A DNA stretch of 64,000 nucleotides, taken from assembly GCA_029202445.1 (NCBI GenBank), contig CP119321.1, positions 1,984,001 through 2,048,000 of the forward strand, given 5' to 3'. The notes beneath the pieces were generated by a model. That model made no database searches and was not told the DNA's origin. It saw nothing but the letters and a program-made list of their open reading frames with translations. This document shows positions 7,803 through 17,273 of this stretch, one piece after another (position 1 is the first letter of the stretch; each line of letters starts with the position of its first letter). Source of the stretch: Candidatus Microbacterium phytovorans. Lineage in GTDB: Bacteria; Actinomycetota; Actinomycetes; Actinomycetales; Microbacteriaceae. Made by a program: the position numbers and the translations under genes.

Positions 7803-8969
7803 GTGACGTCGGCACCCGAAACGACGATCGACCGGCCCGGCTCTGCGGAGCCGGCGAAGGCCGGAGCCGTGGTGCTGGACGGCATCACCAAGCACTACGG
7901 CGAGCAGCTCGCCGTCGACGACCTGTCGCTCACGATCGAGCCCGGCGAGTTCATCTCGCTCCTCGGACCGTCCGGCTGCGGCAAGACGACGACGCTGCGG
8001 ATGATCGCCGGCTTCGAGCATCCCGACGCGGGAGACATCTTCATCTCGGGCCGCAGCGTCCTGGGCAGCCCGCCCTTCAAGCGCGACGTCAACACGGTCT
8101 TCCAGGCGTACGCGCTGTTCCCGCACATGTCCGTCGCGGAGAACATCGCCTACGGCATGCAGCAGCGCCGCACCCCGAAGTCGGAGGTGCGCGAGCGCGT
8201 GACCGCCGCCCTCGACCTCGTGCAGATGCGACGGTTCGCCGATCGCAAGCCCACCCAGCTCTCCGGCGGACAGCAGCAGCGCATCGCGCTCGCCCGCGCC
8301 CTCGTCAATCGCCCGTCGGTGCTCCTCCTCGACGAGCCGCTGGGCGCGCTCGACCGCCAGCTCCGCGAGGAGATGCAGCTCGAGCTGAAGCTCCTGCAGT
8401 CGCGCCTGGGCATCACGTTCGTCTTCGTCACGCACGACCAGGGCGAGGCGCTCTCGATGAGCGACCGGATCGCGATCATGCGCGAGGGGCGCATCGAACA
8501 GCTCGCGGATGCCGACACCGTCTACGCCCGCCCCTCTTCCGCGTACGTGGCCGCCTTCGTGGGTCAGCAGAACTTCTTCCGCGGGACGCTCACCGGCGGC
8601 GACGCCGTGGCATCCCCGCACGTCGTCGTCCGTTCCGCGACACCGCTCGCCGGCAGCGGCAACGCGGAGGCGGCCGTCCGCCCCGAGAACGTGCGCGTCG
8701 CGGCGGCGCCCGCAGACGCCGGTGCCGCCACCGACACGAACAGCGTCCGCGGCGAACTGATCGGCGTCTCGCACCTCGGCGAGACGATGCAGTATCTCGT
8801 GCGGCTCGGTGAGGACCAGAGCCTCATCGCACGCCGTCCCACGCCGGATGCGCCGAACCTGCGCGTGGGCGACGCCGTGGTCTGCACGTGGTCGCCCGAG
8901 CACGTGCTGCTCTTCCCGGCCGACGACGCGGCCACTGACGGCGGCTACATCGCGCCGCCGACCGAATAG
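7803..8969 (+). CDS. potA: Polyamine-type ABC transporter ATP-binding protein
   Basis: 388 residues from GTG 7803, preceded by GGAG at good spacing. An ATG at 7758 is in frame but has no ribosome-binding site and overlaps a -10-like TATTGA. Walker A GPSGCGKTT is near 55-63, then signature LSGGQQQR, Walker B VLLLDEP and the switch His in VFVTHDQGEAL. A C-terminal TOBE-type domain follows (AAVRPENVR). Length and domain order match PotA/FbpC-type subunits of polyamine importers. It is first in the operon with the binding protein and two permeases. Confidence 0.9.
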   Translation: MTSAPETTIDRPGSAEPAKAGAVVLDGITKHYGEQLAVDDLSLTIEPGEFISLLGPSGCGKTTTLRMIAGFEHPDAGDIFISGRSVLGSPPFKRDVNTVFQAYALFPHMSVAENIAYGMQQRRTPKSEVRERVTAALDLVQMRRFADRKPTQLSGGQQQRIALARALVNRPSVLLLDEPLGALDRQLREEMQLELKLLQSRLGITFVFVTHDQGEALSMSDRIAIMREGRIEQLADADTVYARPSSAYVAAFVGQQNFFRGTLTGGDAVASPHVVVRSATPLAGSGNAEAAVRPENVRVAAAPADAGAATDTNSVRGELIGVSHLGETMQYLVRLGEDQSLIARRPTPDAPNLRVGDAVVCTWSPEHVLLFPADDAATDGGYIAPPTE

Positions 8970-9026
8970 CAGCCCACCGAAGAGACGTTCCCGCATCACC
9001 ACCCGAACCCGAGCTGGAGGCCCCCG

Positions 9027-10214
9027 ATGACCGAGTCCCGCACCCCGCTGCGCATCCTGGCCCACGAGAGCGCCGTCCCGAGGATCGCCGCCGAACTGTC
9101 CCGCCGGCGGTTCCTCTCCCTCGCCGCGCTCGCGGGAGGCAGCGCCCTCCTGGCCGCGTGCGCCCCCGGTGGCACGAGCACGAGCCCCACTTCGCAGGCC
9201 TCCGGCGGCGCGCTGGAGAACTCGCTGTCGGTCTACACGTGGGGTGACTACGACTCCCCCGACGTCGTCGCGAACTTCACGTCGGAACTCGGTCCGAAGG
9301 TGACCCTGGACTCCTACAGCTCCAACGAGGAGCTCATCGCGAAGCTCATCGCCGCCAAGGGCACCTCCGGCTTCGACATCGTCGTGCCGACGGGCGTGTT
9401 CATCCCGCAGATGATCGAGAACGGCCTGCTGACGAAGTTCAACAAGGACCTCCTCCCCAACCTCTCGAACATGGACCCGAGCGCGCTGGGTCGCGCGTGG
9501 GACCCGAACAACGAGTACTCCGTGTGCAAGGCGTGGGGCACGACCGGGTTCGTCTACGACAAGACCGTCATCACTCGGGAGCTGTCGACGTGGGCCGACT
9601 TCTTCGACGCGGCCAAGAACGAGGCAAGCGGCAAGACGAGCATGTCCGACGACCCCGCCGGCATCATCGGCGCGTACTTCTGGGCCAACGACCTCGACTG
9701 GAACACGCAGGATGCCGAGCAGCTGGAGGCGTGCCGGAAGTTCCTCGTGGAGGAGATCGCCCCCCACATCGCCGCGTTCGACTCCTACCCCGGCACCAAC
9801 GCCATCCCGCAGGGCACGCAGGTGCTCATGCAGGCGTGGAACGGCGACGCACGCCTCGGCCTGCTCGAGTCGCCCGACCCCGACCGCTGGCAGTGGGTGC
9901 TCCCGGGGCCGGTAACCGAACTGTGGATGGACAACTGGGCCATCGCGACCGGAGCCCCGAACCCCGAAGCCGCCCACGCCTTCATCAACTTCTCGATGAC
10001 CCCCGAGAACCTCTCGCTGAACCTCGACTACATCGGCTACAACGTCGGCGGCAAGGACATGCAGGCGGCCGCGGAGGAGTCCGGCATGGAGTTGACGGAC
10101 CTCATCTTCTTCTCGGAGGAGCAGCTGAACGCGATGCACGAGCAGGAGCTCAACGACTCCCAGACGGTGCGCGTCGAGATCTGGAACGAGATGAAGGCCG
10201 CCGCGGGTGCCTGA
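9027..10214 (+). CDS. potD: Polyamine-type ABC transporter substrate-binding lipoprotein
   Basis: 395 residues with GGAGG before the ATG. The N-terminus has a Tat-like SRRRFLSLAAL followed by lipobox LLAAC (Cys45), so it is probably exported folded and lipid-anchored. The mature protein begins NSLSVYTWGDYDSPDVVANF, the typical PotD/PotF opening, and later has GFDIVVPTGVFIPQM and ELWMDNWAIATGAPNPEAA. Spermidine or putrescine is the likely ligand class, but residues alone do not settle which. It lies between the ATPase and permease genes. Confidence 0.9.
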   Translation: MTESRTPLRILAHESAVPRIAAELSRRRFLSLAALAGGSALLAACAPGGTSTSPTSQASGGALENSLSVYTWGDYDSPDVVANFTSELGPKVTLDSYSSNEELIAKLIAAKGTSGFDIVVPTGVFIPQMIENGLLTKFNKDLLPNLSNMDPSALGRAWDPNNEYSVCKAWGTTGFVYDKTVITRELSTWADFFDAAKNEASGKTSMSDDPAGIIGAYFWANDLDWNTQDAEQLEACRKFLVEEIAPHIAAFDSYPGTNAIPQGTQVLMQAWNGDARLGLLESPDPDRWQWVLPGPVTELWMDNWAIATGAPNPEAAHAFINFSMTPENLSLNLDYIGYNVGGKDMQAAAEESGMELTDLIFFSEEQLNAMHEQELNDSQTVRVEIWNEMKAAAGA

Positions 10215-11127
10215 TCGCTCCGCCCCGCCCGCGGCCCGCCGGTCGCTGGGCGGTCTGCTCGCGGTGCCCGCCTGGGTGTGGCTGGCGATCTTCTTCGTCG
10301 CCCCCGTGGGGATGGTGATCTGGTTCAGCTTCGGCTACAAGCCCGGCATCTTCGGTACGCACGCCAACGACATCCTCTCCCTCGACCGCTACGCCGAAGC
10401 CCTCTCGCCCACGTTCTTCACGACGTTCGTGAACACGCTGTGGGTGGGCCTGCTCGGCACGGCCCTCTGCTTCCTCATCGGCGCGCCCGTCGCGTACTGG
10501 ATGGCCTTCAAGGTGCGCCCCGAGCGCCGCGGGCTGCTGATCGCCCTCGTCCTGATCCCGTTCTGGACGAACTTCCTCATCCGCACGATCGGCTGGCAGG
10601 TGATCCTCGCACCGGAGGGCTGGCTGTCGCAGGGGCTGCAGACCCTGGGCCTCCTGAACGGCCCGCTCGACCTGCTGTACACGCGCACGGCCGTGCTGAT
10701 CGGCGTCGTGTACAACTACCTGCCCCTCATGATCCTCCCGCTGTTCGTTGCGTTCGACCGGGTGGGCCCCGCCGTGCGGGAGGCCTCGAAAGACCTCGGA
10801 GCCGGAAAGGTGACGACGTTCTTCCGCGTGACCCTCCCCCTGTCGCGGCCCGGTGTCGTGGCGGGCGTGCTCCTCGTGTTCATCCCCCTCATGGGCGACT
10901 ACATCACCGCGACAGTGCTCGGCGGGGCGAAGGGCAACATGGTCGGACAGCTCGTGGCCAGCCAGTTCCAGACCGCGCAGAACTGGGCGCTGGGATCGGC
11001 GATGGCCGTCGTGCTCATGCTGGTGATCGCCCTGACGATCGCCGCAGCCGCCGCACTCCTGTGGCTCGTCTCGCTCCCCTTCCGCACCCGCAATCGCCTC
11101 GTGCTGGGAGAGGAGGCTGCGCGATGA
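10207..11127 (+). CDS. potB: Polyamine-type ABC transporter permease 1
   Basis: 306 residues, GTG start overlapping the binding-protein gene by 8 bp. It has about six membrane spans, beginning LLAVPAWVWLAIFFVAPVGMVIWFSF. The cytoplasmic EAA loop that docks with the ATPase is EASKDLGAGKVTTFFRVTLP. Length and topology fit PotB/PotH. The next permease overlaps it by ATGA. Confidence 0.9.
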   Translation: MPDRSAPPAARRSLGGLLAVPAWVWLAIFFVAPVGMVIWFSFGYKPGIFGTHANDILSLDRYAEALSPTFFTTFVNTLWVGLLGTALCFLIGAPVAYWMAFKVRPERRGLLIALVLIPFWTNFLIRTIGWQVILAPEGWLSQGLQTLGLLNGPLDLLYTRTAVLIGVVYNYLPLMILPLFVAFDRVGPAVREASKDLGAGKVTTFFRVTLPLSRPGVVAGVLLVFIPLMGDYITATVLGGAKGNMVGQLVASQFQTAQNWALGSAMAVVLMLVIALTIAAAAALLWLVSLPFRTRNRLVLGEEAAR

Positions 11128-12032
11128 GCACCACCAAGACCGAGACGATCCTCCGCCAGCGCGACGGGTCGATGCTGGGCAGCGGCAAGCGCTCCCACCG
11201 CTCGTGGACCGATGTCGCCCTCAACGTCTGGGGCGTCCTCGTCATCCTGTTCCTCTTCGCGCCGATCATCGTGATCGTCATCTACTCGTTCAACACAGGG
11301 CGCCTCCTCGTGTCGTTCGACGGGTTCGGACTCGACGCGTTCCGCACGATCCTCGACAAACCCGCCGTGCAGAACGCCGTGCGCGTCTCGCTCATCACCG
11401 CGCTCATCTCCGCGATCATCGCGACGACCCTCGGCACCCTCGCCGGCATCGCGATGGCGCGGCATCCCGGTCGGTGGGTCTGGTGGTTCCTCGGACTGCT
11501 CCTGCTCGTCTCGGTGACCCCGGAGATCGTGGATGCCGTCGCCCTCCTCCCCTGGTTCGTCACGCTCGGCCAGGACTGGGGAATGCCGATCTTCAACGAC
11601 GGCATCGTGCGCCTCTCGATCGGCAGCTCGCTGTTCGCGACGGCTGTTGTGTCGTACCTCGTCCGCGCCCGGCTCGTCGGGCAGGAGGCGAACCTCGAGG
11701 AGGCCTCGAGCGACCTCTACGCCGTCCCGTTCACGACGTTCCGGCGCGTGACGCTCGCCCTCGCGATGCCCGCGGTCCTCGCCGGATTCCTCCTCGCGTT
11801 CACCCTGAGCCTCGACAACACGATCGTGGCCGCGTTCGTGCAGGTCTCCGGCACCACCCCGTGGCCGGTGTACGTGCTGTCCGCCGTGCGATCGGGGCTG
11901 CGTCCCGAGGTCGCGGCCGTCTCCACGATCATGCTGCTGCTGACCCTCGTCGCCCTCGCGTTCGTAGCGCTCGTGCTGCGGCGCGCCGGCGACTCCGCGA
12001 CCGACATCGCCCGGACGATGGGCGGCGCCTGA
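11124..12032 (+). CDS. potC: Polyamine-type ABC transporter permease 2
   Basis: 302 residues from the ATG at 11124, which overlaps the upstream stop (ATGA) and follows GAGGAGG. A 35-residue cytoplasmic leader precedes about six membrane spans. The EAA loop is EASSDLYAVPFTTFRRVTLA, and the end region (LLLTLVALAFVALVL) is typical of PotC/PotI. It forms the heterodimeric channel with the upstream permease. Its TGA overlaps the next gene's ATG by one base. Confidence 0.9.
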   Translation: MSTTKTETILRQRDGSMLGSGKRSHRSWTDVALNVWGVLVILFLFAPIIVIVIYSFNTGRLLVSFDGFGLDAFRTILDKPAVQNAVRVSLITALISAIIATTLGTLAGIAMARHPGRWVWWFLGLLLLVSVTPEIVDAVALLPWFVTLGQDWGMPIFNDGIVRLSIGSSLFATAVVSYLVRARLVGQEANLEEASSDLYAVPFTTFRRVTLALAMPAVLAGFLLAFTLSLDNTIVAAFVQVSGTTPWPVYVLSAVRSGLRPEVAAVSTIMLLLTLVALAFVALVLRRAGDSATDIARTMGGA

Positions 12033-13702
12033 TGCACGCCGATCTCGTCTTCACGGGTGGGCCGGTCTTCACCGCCGACACGGTGCGCTCCCGCGCGTCG
12101 GCGGTCGCGGTCTCCGGCGGAAGGATCGTCGCCGTCGGCGGCGACGGCATCCGCGACCTCATCGGACCGCGCACCGAGGTCGTCGATCTCGCCGGACGCC
12201 TGCTCGTCCCCGGATTCCAGGACGCGCACGTGCACCCCGTCTCGGGAGGGCTCGAGCTGCTGCGCTGCGACCTGGGCGAGGGCTCCACGGCCGACGAGTA
12301 CCTGGCGACGATCGCGGCCTACGCCGCCGCGCACCCGCCGACGGGGCAGGACGACGGCTCCGAGTGGATCCTCGGCGGGGGCTGGGCGATGTCGGCCTTC
12401 CCGGGCGGCACGCCGACGGCATCCGCGATGGATCGCGTCTTGCCCGACCGGCCCGCCTTCCTCCCCAACCGCGACGGCCACGGCGCGTGGGTCAACTCCG
12501 AGGCGCTGCGGCGCGCGGGCATCGACCGGCACACGCCCGACCCCGCGGACGGACGCATCGAACGGGATGCCGACGGCAACCCGACCGGCACGCTCCACGA
12601 GGGCGCGATGTCACTCGTCAACCGGCTCATCGCCGACCCGACGCCCGAGTTCCTGCGCGATGCGCTCGTCGCGGGCCAGCGCTACCTGCACTCCTACGGC
12701 ATCACCGCCTGGCAGGACGCCATCATCGGCGACTACAGCGACCTCGTCGACCAGGGCGAGACGTACCGCCAGGCCGCGATCGACGGCACGCTGACCGGCC
12801 GCGTCGTGGGAGCCCTGTGGTGGGACCGCACGAAGGGACTCGAACAGATCCCGTCGCTCGTGGAGCGCCGCGAGCGCTTCAGCCACGGCCGCTTCCAGGC
12901 GACCAGCGTCAAGGTCATGCAGGACGGCGTCGCCGAGAACTTCACCGCCGCGATGCTCGAGCCGTACCACGACGGCCACGGGCACTTCACTGACAACTCG
13001 GGCATCTCGTTCGTCACTCCGGAGATCCTGAACGAGGCGGTGCCGCAGCTCGACGCCCTCGGTTTCCAGGTGCACTTCCATGCGATCGGCGACCGGGCCG
13101 TGCGCGAATGCCTGGATGCCGTCGAGCACGCGATCGCCCGCAACGGCCGCGGCGACGGCCGCCACCACATCGCGCACATCCAAGTGGTGCACCCCGACGA
13201 CGTGCCCCGGTTCCGTGCGCTCGGCGTCGCGGCGAACATGCAGTCGCTGTGGGCGACGCTGGAGCCCCAGATGGTCGATCTGACGCTGCCGTTCCTCGGG
13301 GCGCCCCGCGACGCCTGGCAGTACCCGTTCGGCGACCTGCTGCGCGCGGGCGCCGTGCTCGCGGCGGGCAGCGACTGGTCGGTCTCTTCGCCCAACCCGC
13401 TCGCGGCCATCCACACCGCCGTGAACCGACAGGCGGCCCCGGGCTACGAGGAGGGGGACTACGAGCCGTTCCTCCCGGAGCAGGCGATCGACCTCGCCAC
13501 GTCGCTCACCGCGTACACCGCCGGGTCGGCGTGGGTGAATCACCTCGACGAGGCGACCGGGACGATCGAGGTGGGCAAGTACGCCGACCTCGCCGTGCTC
13601 GATCGCGACCCGTTCGCGGGCCCTGCCGATCAGATCGGCGCGACCCGCGTGCTCCAGACCTTCGTCGACGGGGCGCGTGTGTACGCCGCCGCCGACGCCT
13701 GA
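12032..13702 (+). CDS. Metal-dependent amidohydrolase (YtcJ-like)
   Basis: 556 residues from ATG 12032 (TGATG overlap). The fold starts with a beta-sandwich segment (ADLVFTGGPVFTAD) and the metal motif QDAHVHP at 64-69. Later ligands are VHFHAIGDRAV, HIAHIQVVHPDD and the Asp in AAGSDWSVSSPNPLAA, all as in the YtcJ/DUF6282-like amidohydrolase group. These hydrolyse C-N bonds in amides, carbamates or cyclic ureas, and the substrate is rarely known. Its place right after a polyamine importer suggests it deacylates an imported N-substituted amine; that is inference. Confidence 0.87.
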   Translation: MHADLVFTGGPVFTADTVRSRASAVAVSGGRIVAVGGDGIRDLIGPRTEVVDLAGRLLVPGFQDAHVHPVSGGLELLRCDLGEGSTADEYLATIAAYAAAHPPTGQDDGSEWILGGGWAMSAFPGGTPTASAMDRVLPDRPAFLPNRDGHGAWVNSEALRRAGIDRHTPDPADGRIERDADGNPTGTLHEGAMSLVNRLIADPTPEFLRDALVAGQRYLHSYGITAWQDAIIGDYSDLVDQGETYRQAAIDGTLTGRVVGALWWDRTKGLEQIPSLVERRERFSHGRFQATSVKVMQDGVAENFTAAMLEPYHDGHGHFTDNSGISFVTPEILNEAVPQLDALGFQVHFHAIGDRAVRECLDAVEHAIARNGRGDGRHHIAHIQVVHPDDVPRFRALGVAANMQSLWATLEPQMVDLTLPFLGAPRDAWQYPFGDLLRAGAVLAAGSDWSVSSPNPLAAIHTAVNRQAAPGYEEGDYEPFLPEQAIDLATSLTAYTAGSAWVNHLDEATGTIEVGKYADLAVLDRDPFAGPADQIGATRVLQTFVDGARVYAAADA

Positions 13703-13714
13703 GAAGGGACCCTC

Positions 13715-15151
13715 GTGGGAACCACCGTCTTCGAACGGATGCCGGCGCCGGCATCCGTCGTTTCGCACAGCCTCACCGGCACCCGCACCGGGTCGTTCTG
13801 GATCGACGACCTGCCCGCGGCCCTCCGACCCGACCGGCCGCCACTGCGCGGCGAGCACGGCGCCGACCTCGTCATCGTCGGCGCGGGCTACACGGGCCTG
13901 TGGACCGCCCTGCTCGCGAAGCTCCGCGACCCCGACCGTCGCGTCGTCGTCGTCGAGGCCAACCGCACCGGCTGGGCCGCGTCGGGTCGCAACGGCGGCT
14001 TCTGCGAGGCGAGCCTCACGCACGGACACGAGAACGGCGCGCGCCGCTGGCCCGACGAGATCGACACGCTCGAACGCCTGGGCCTCGAGAACCTCGACGC
14101 GATCGAGTCGACCGTCGGTGAGCTGGGCCTCGACGTGCAGTTCGAGCGCACCGGGCAGCTGGCTCCGGCGGTCGAGCCGCACCAGCTCGCGTGGCTCGAC
14201 GAATGGCGCGAGGAGGCCGCGGGCGACCCCGACATCGTCTACCTCGACGAGGCATCCGTGCGCGCCTCCGTCGCCTCTCCCACGTATCTCGCGGCGATGT
14301 GGGAGAAGAACACGTGCGCACTCGTGCACCCCGCGCGGCTCGCCGCCGAGCTCGCACGCGCCGCGGAGGAGCGCGGCGTCGTGATCTTCGAGCGCTCCCG
14401 CGTGAAGGCGCTCGAGACCACGAGCACCGGGGTGTCGGTCCTCACCGACGGGGGACGCGTCGACGCCCTCCACGCCGTGCTCGCGACCAACGTGTTCCCG
14501 TCGCTGCTGCGCCGCAACCGCCTCATGACGGTGCCCGTCTACGACTACGCCCTCATGACGGAGCCGCTGTCGCCCGAGCAGTGGGATGCCATCGGCTGGC
14601 GCGATCGTCAGGGCATCGGCGACATGGCCAACCAGTTCCACTACTACCGGCCGTCGCAGGACGGTCGCATCCTCTTCGGCGGCTACGACGCGCTCTACCA
14701 CTACGGGCGGCGCGTCGACCCCCGCTACGAGGACCGTCCCGACGTGTGGGAGAAGCTCGCGAGCCACTTCTTCACGACGTTCCCCCAGCTGGAGGGACTG
14801 CGCTTCAGCCACCAGTGGGCGGGAGCGATCGACAGCTCGACGCAGTTCACGGCGTTCTTCGGCACGGCCCGCGGCGGCCGCGTCGCCTACGCGGCGGGGT
14901 TCACAGGGCTGGGCGTCGGCTCGACCCGGTTCGCCGGCGACGTCATGCTCGATCTCCTCGACGACGTCGACTCGGAGCGCACGTCGCTCAAGATGGTGCG
15001 CACGCGGCCGCTGCCGTTCCCGCCCGAACCGGCCGCCGCTCTCGGCATCCAGGCGACGCGATGGTCGATGGACCGCGCCGACCACAACGGGGGCCGCCGC
15101 AACCTGCTGCTGAAGACCCTGGACGCGCTCGGCCTCGGCTTCGACTCGTGA
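13715..15151 (+). CDS. FAD-dependent amine oxidase, DAO family (PuuB-like), copy 1
   Basis: 478 residues, GTG start preceded by GAAGGGA. The dinucleotide-binding motif ADLVIVGAGYTGLW is at 50-63, followed by the GRNGGF FAD motif. The central NQFHYYRPSQDGRILFGGYDALYHYG and C-terminal AAGFTGLGVGSTRFAGD match gamma-glutamylputrescine oxidase/YurR-type oxidases. These oxidise a primary or secondary amine to an aldehyde or imine with H2O2 release. About 40% of its pattern recurs in the second oxidase at 20208 by eye. Confidence 0.85.
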   Translation: MGTTVFERMPAPASVVSHSLTGTRTGSFWIDDLPAALRPDRPPLRGEHGADLVIVGAGYTGLWTALLAKLRDPDRRVVVVEANRTGWAASGRNGGFCEASLTHGHENGARRWPDEIDTLERLGLENLDAIESTVGELGLDVQFERTGQLAPAVEPHQLAWLDEWREEAAGDPDIVYLDEASVRASVASPTYLAAMWEKNTCALVHPARLAAELARAAEERGVVIFERSRVKALETTSTGVSVLTDGGRVDALHAVLATNVFPSLLRRNRLMTVPVYDYALMTEPLSPEQWDAIGWRDRQGIGDMANQFHYYRPSQDGRILFGGYDALYHYGRRVDPRYEDRPDVWEKLASHFFTTFPQLEGLRFSHQWAGAIDSSTQFTAFFGTARGGRVAYAAGFTGLGVGSTRFAGDVMLDLLDDVDSERTSLKMVRTRPLPFPPEPAAALGIQATRWSMDRADHNGGRRNLLLKTLDALGLGFDS

Positions 15152-15163
15152 CAGGCTGGACGC

Positions 15164-15571
15164 ATGAATGACGTGATCTCGCTGGGTGGCCGAGGCGACG
15201 CGGACGGTGTCGGCGGTGTCGGAGACCTGGGCGGGGAGCTCGACCCCGGCGTCGTGTACACGGCATCCGCGGTTCCCGTGCCCCTGACGCCCGTCGCCGC
15301 GGCGCAGGTCGTCGCCGGCGCTCCTGCGACGGGGTCGATCGATCTCGACGAGGACATGGGGCTCGGCATCTGGGAGATGACCCCGGGCGCGATGCGCGAC
15401 GTCGAGATCGACGAGGTGTTCGTCGTCGTGGCGGGGTCGGCGACCGTCGAGTTCGTGAAGCCCGCCCAGCCCTCGATCGAACTCCGGCCGGGCGCGATCG
15501 TGCGCCTCGAGGCCGGGATGCAGACCGTGTGGACGGTGCGCGAGACGCTCCGCAAGGTCTATCTCGCCTGA
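15164..15571 (+). CDS. Cupin domain protein (DUF861/EutQ-type)
   Basis: 135 residues, 12 bp after the oxidase. A Gly-rich leader (GGRGDADGVGGVGDLGGE) precedes a small beta-barrel: GLGIWEMTPGAMRDVEIDEVFVVVAGSATVEF and RPGAIVRLEAGMQTVWTVRETLRKVYL. This is the single-cupin (cupin_3) pattern. The usual metal-binding His residues are largely missing, so it may bind a ligand rather than catalyse. Such cupins often sit next to PuuB-like oxidases in polyamine loci. It is convergent with the PucR gene. Confidence 0.82.
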   Translation: MNDVISLGGRGDADGVGGVGDLGGELDPGVVYTASAVPVPLTPVAAAQVVAGAPATGSIDLDEDMGLGIWEMTPGAMRDVEIDEVFVVVAGSATVEFVKPAQPSIELRPGAIVRLEAGMQTVWTVRETLRKVYLA

Positions 15572-15587
15572 CGGGGCCTGACGGGCG

Positions 15588-17192
15588 TCAGCGGCTCGCG
15601 GAGCGCCGCACGAGCAGCGCCAGGTGCAGCGCCGTCTGGATCTCGCCGTCGTCGAGGTCGACGCCCAGCAGGTCCTGGATGAGCGCGATCCGCTGGTAGA
15701 ACACCGAGCGCGACAGGTGGGATGCCGTGGCCGCCGCCGTGCGGTTGCCCGGGTGAGCGAGCATCGCCGCGAGCACGTCGAGCAGATCGCCGCCGCGCGA
15801 CAGGTCGTATTCGATGAGCGGCGCGAGCATCCGCTCCCCGTGGTCCAGCACGCGGTGGTCGTCGCGCAACGCCGTCACGAGCCGCGCCAACGGCCGATCC
15901 TCGGCGCGGCGCACGTGCGGGCCGCGACCCGCGCGCTGCAGCGGCGTCCGCGCGAGATCGATCGCCTCCTGCAACGAGGCCAGCGCCCCCTCCACCCCCT
16001 GCTCGGGAGACCCGATCGACACCACGAGGCGAGACGACAGCGGAGACAGCGCCTCCGCGAACCGCAGAGCGGCGGCCTCGTCGAACACGGCACGCGCCGG
16101 CAGCGAGACGAGCATCGTGACCCCCGCGCCGTCGACGGCGCCGCCGAGGAGCACGCGACCGCCGACGCCCGACAGGGCCGCCGCCGCCGCATCCGGGTCG
16201 ACGTCGACCCCTGCGGCGACCACGCCCAGCAGGCGAGCACCCTCCACCGGGAGCCCCGCCGCCTCCAGCCGGGCCAGCGCGCCGCCGTGGCTCGCGAACC
16301 GGCCCGCGAGCAGACCGTCCACGAGGCGGCGCTGCCCGATGCGCGCCCACTCGTCGGCCTGGCCGTCGGTGAGCCGGCCGAGCGCGAGCGCGATGGCACC
16401 TTGCTCCAGCACCGCCGCCCGCCCGGCGGGATGGACCGGACCCGGGAGGGCGATCAGATACCCCCAACGGATGCCGCGGGCCTCCACCGGCACGATGAGC
16501 CACTCGGTGTGCGCGTCGCGGTGCGCCATGCGCGAGCGCACCTCCCAGCGCGCCAGGACCTCTTCCTCGCGGGAGGGCGGCACGTCGGCGACCACGACGT
16601 CGTGCGCGAGCGACTCGAGGATCACGGGCGCACCCAGCGTCTGTGCCAGCTGATGGACGATGAAGTCGGCGGGCGATCCGCGCAGCGCGAGCGCCGTGAA
16701 ACGCGCCCGCACGTCGTCGCGGGCGCGGAGGGCGGCGGTCTGCTCGGCGATGATGCGCCGGTGCACCGCTTCGGTGACGGTCACGAACTTGACTTCGCGG
16801 CGCAGCACCACGAGCGGCAGACCGTGCGCACGGGCCGTCTCGACCACGACGGCCGGGGCATAGCGGTAGTGGGTGCCGAGCTCCAGCAGGAGGGCCGACA
16901 GTCCCACCTCGACGAGCCCTCGGACGAACGCGGCGAGCTCGGCGGGATCGTCGGGCCACGACGAACCGGTCGACAGCAGCAGCTCCCCGCCGTCGAGGAG
17001 GCGCGCGACGCCGGCGCTGTCGGAGACGTGCACCCATCGCACGCGGGCGTCGAGGCGGTCGCCGCCGACGAGGATGTCCGGCATCCCCGCCTCGACCGCG
17101 TCGAGAGTGAGCACCTCCCGTACCGTCGGGAGACTCTCATGGGCGGTCGGACGATCCGTCTGGATCGCTCGTTCTTCGCGACGTTCAGCCAC
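15588..17192 (-). CDS. PucR family transcriptional regulator
   Basis: 534 residues from a GTG at 17192 (AGAGGGG upstream). The N-terminal PucR domain (VREVLTLDAVEAGMPDILVGG, GGELLLSTG) is followed by a GGDEF-like middle region and a C-terminal HTH_30: LLDVLAAMLAHPGNRTAAATASHLSRSVFYQRIALIQDLLGVDLDDGE. PucR-type regulators control purine, amino-acid or polyamine degradation in Gram-positives. It is divergent from the semialdehyde dehydrogenase/aminotransferase/oxidase genes and convergent with the transporter operon, so it is the obvious candidate local regulator. The frame is open far upstream, but that part is the antisense of the dehydrogenase. Confidence 0.88.
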   Translation of the reverse strand: MAERREERAIQTDRPTAHESLPTVREVLTLDAVEAGMPDILVGGDRLDARVRWVHVSDSAGVARLLDGGELLLSTGSSWPDDPAELAAFVRGLVEVGLSALLLELGTHYRYAPAVVVETARAHGLPLVVLRREVKFVTVTEAVHRRIIAEQTAALRARDDVRARFTALALRGSPADFIVHQLAQTLGAPVILESLAHDVVVADVPPSREEEVLARWEVRSRMAHRDAHTEWLIVPVEARGIRWGYLIALPGPVHPAGRAAVLEQGAIALALGRLTDGQADEWARIGQRRLVDGLLAGRFASHGGALARLEAAGLPVEGARLLGVVAAGVDVDPDAAAAALSGVGGRVLLGGAVDGAGVTMLVSLPARAVFDEAAALRFAEALSPLSSRLVVSIGSPEQGVEGALASLQEAIDLARTPLQRAGRGPHVRRAEDRPLARLVTALRDDHRVLDHGERMLAPLIEYDLSRGGDLLDVLAAMLAHPGNRTAAATASHLSRSVFYQRIALIQDLLGVDLDDGEIQTALHLALLVRRSASR

Positions 17193-17233
17193 CGTAGCGA
17201 CCCCTCTGCCTCTGCAACACTGGGACTCGTCAC

Positions 17234-17239
17234 AGCCTA
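17234..17239 (-). promoter_or_regulatory. Putative -10 box for pucR
   Basis: TAGGCT on the minus strand (17239-17234) lies about 41 nt upstream of the pucR GTG, giving a short leader that contains the AGAGGGG ribosome-binding site. No clear -35 is seen. Confidence 0.3.
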
Positions 17240-17273
17240 GACGACGTCGGTCGTTCTGTCCGGGAGGCCCCTC

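Noticed and set aside
7728..10139. 803-codon minus-strand frame over the ABC genes
   Set aside because: Lies opposite strongly conserved PotA and PotD genes; composition is Val/Gly/Arg/Asp-rich shadow sequence with no domain.
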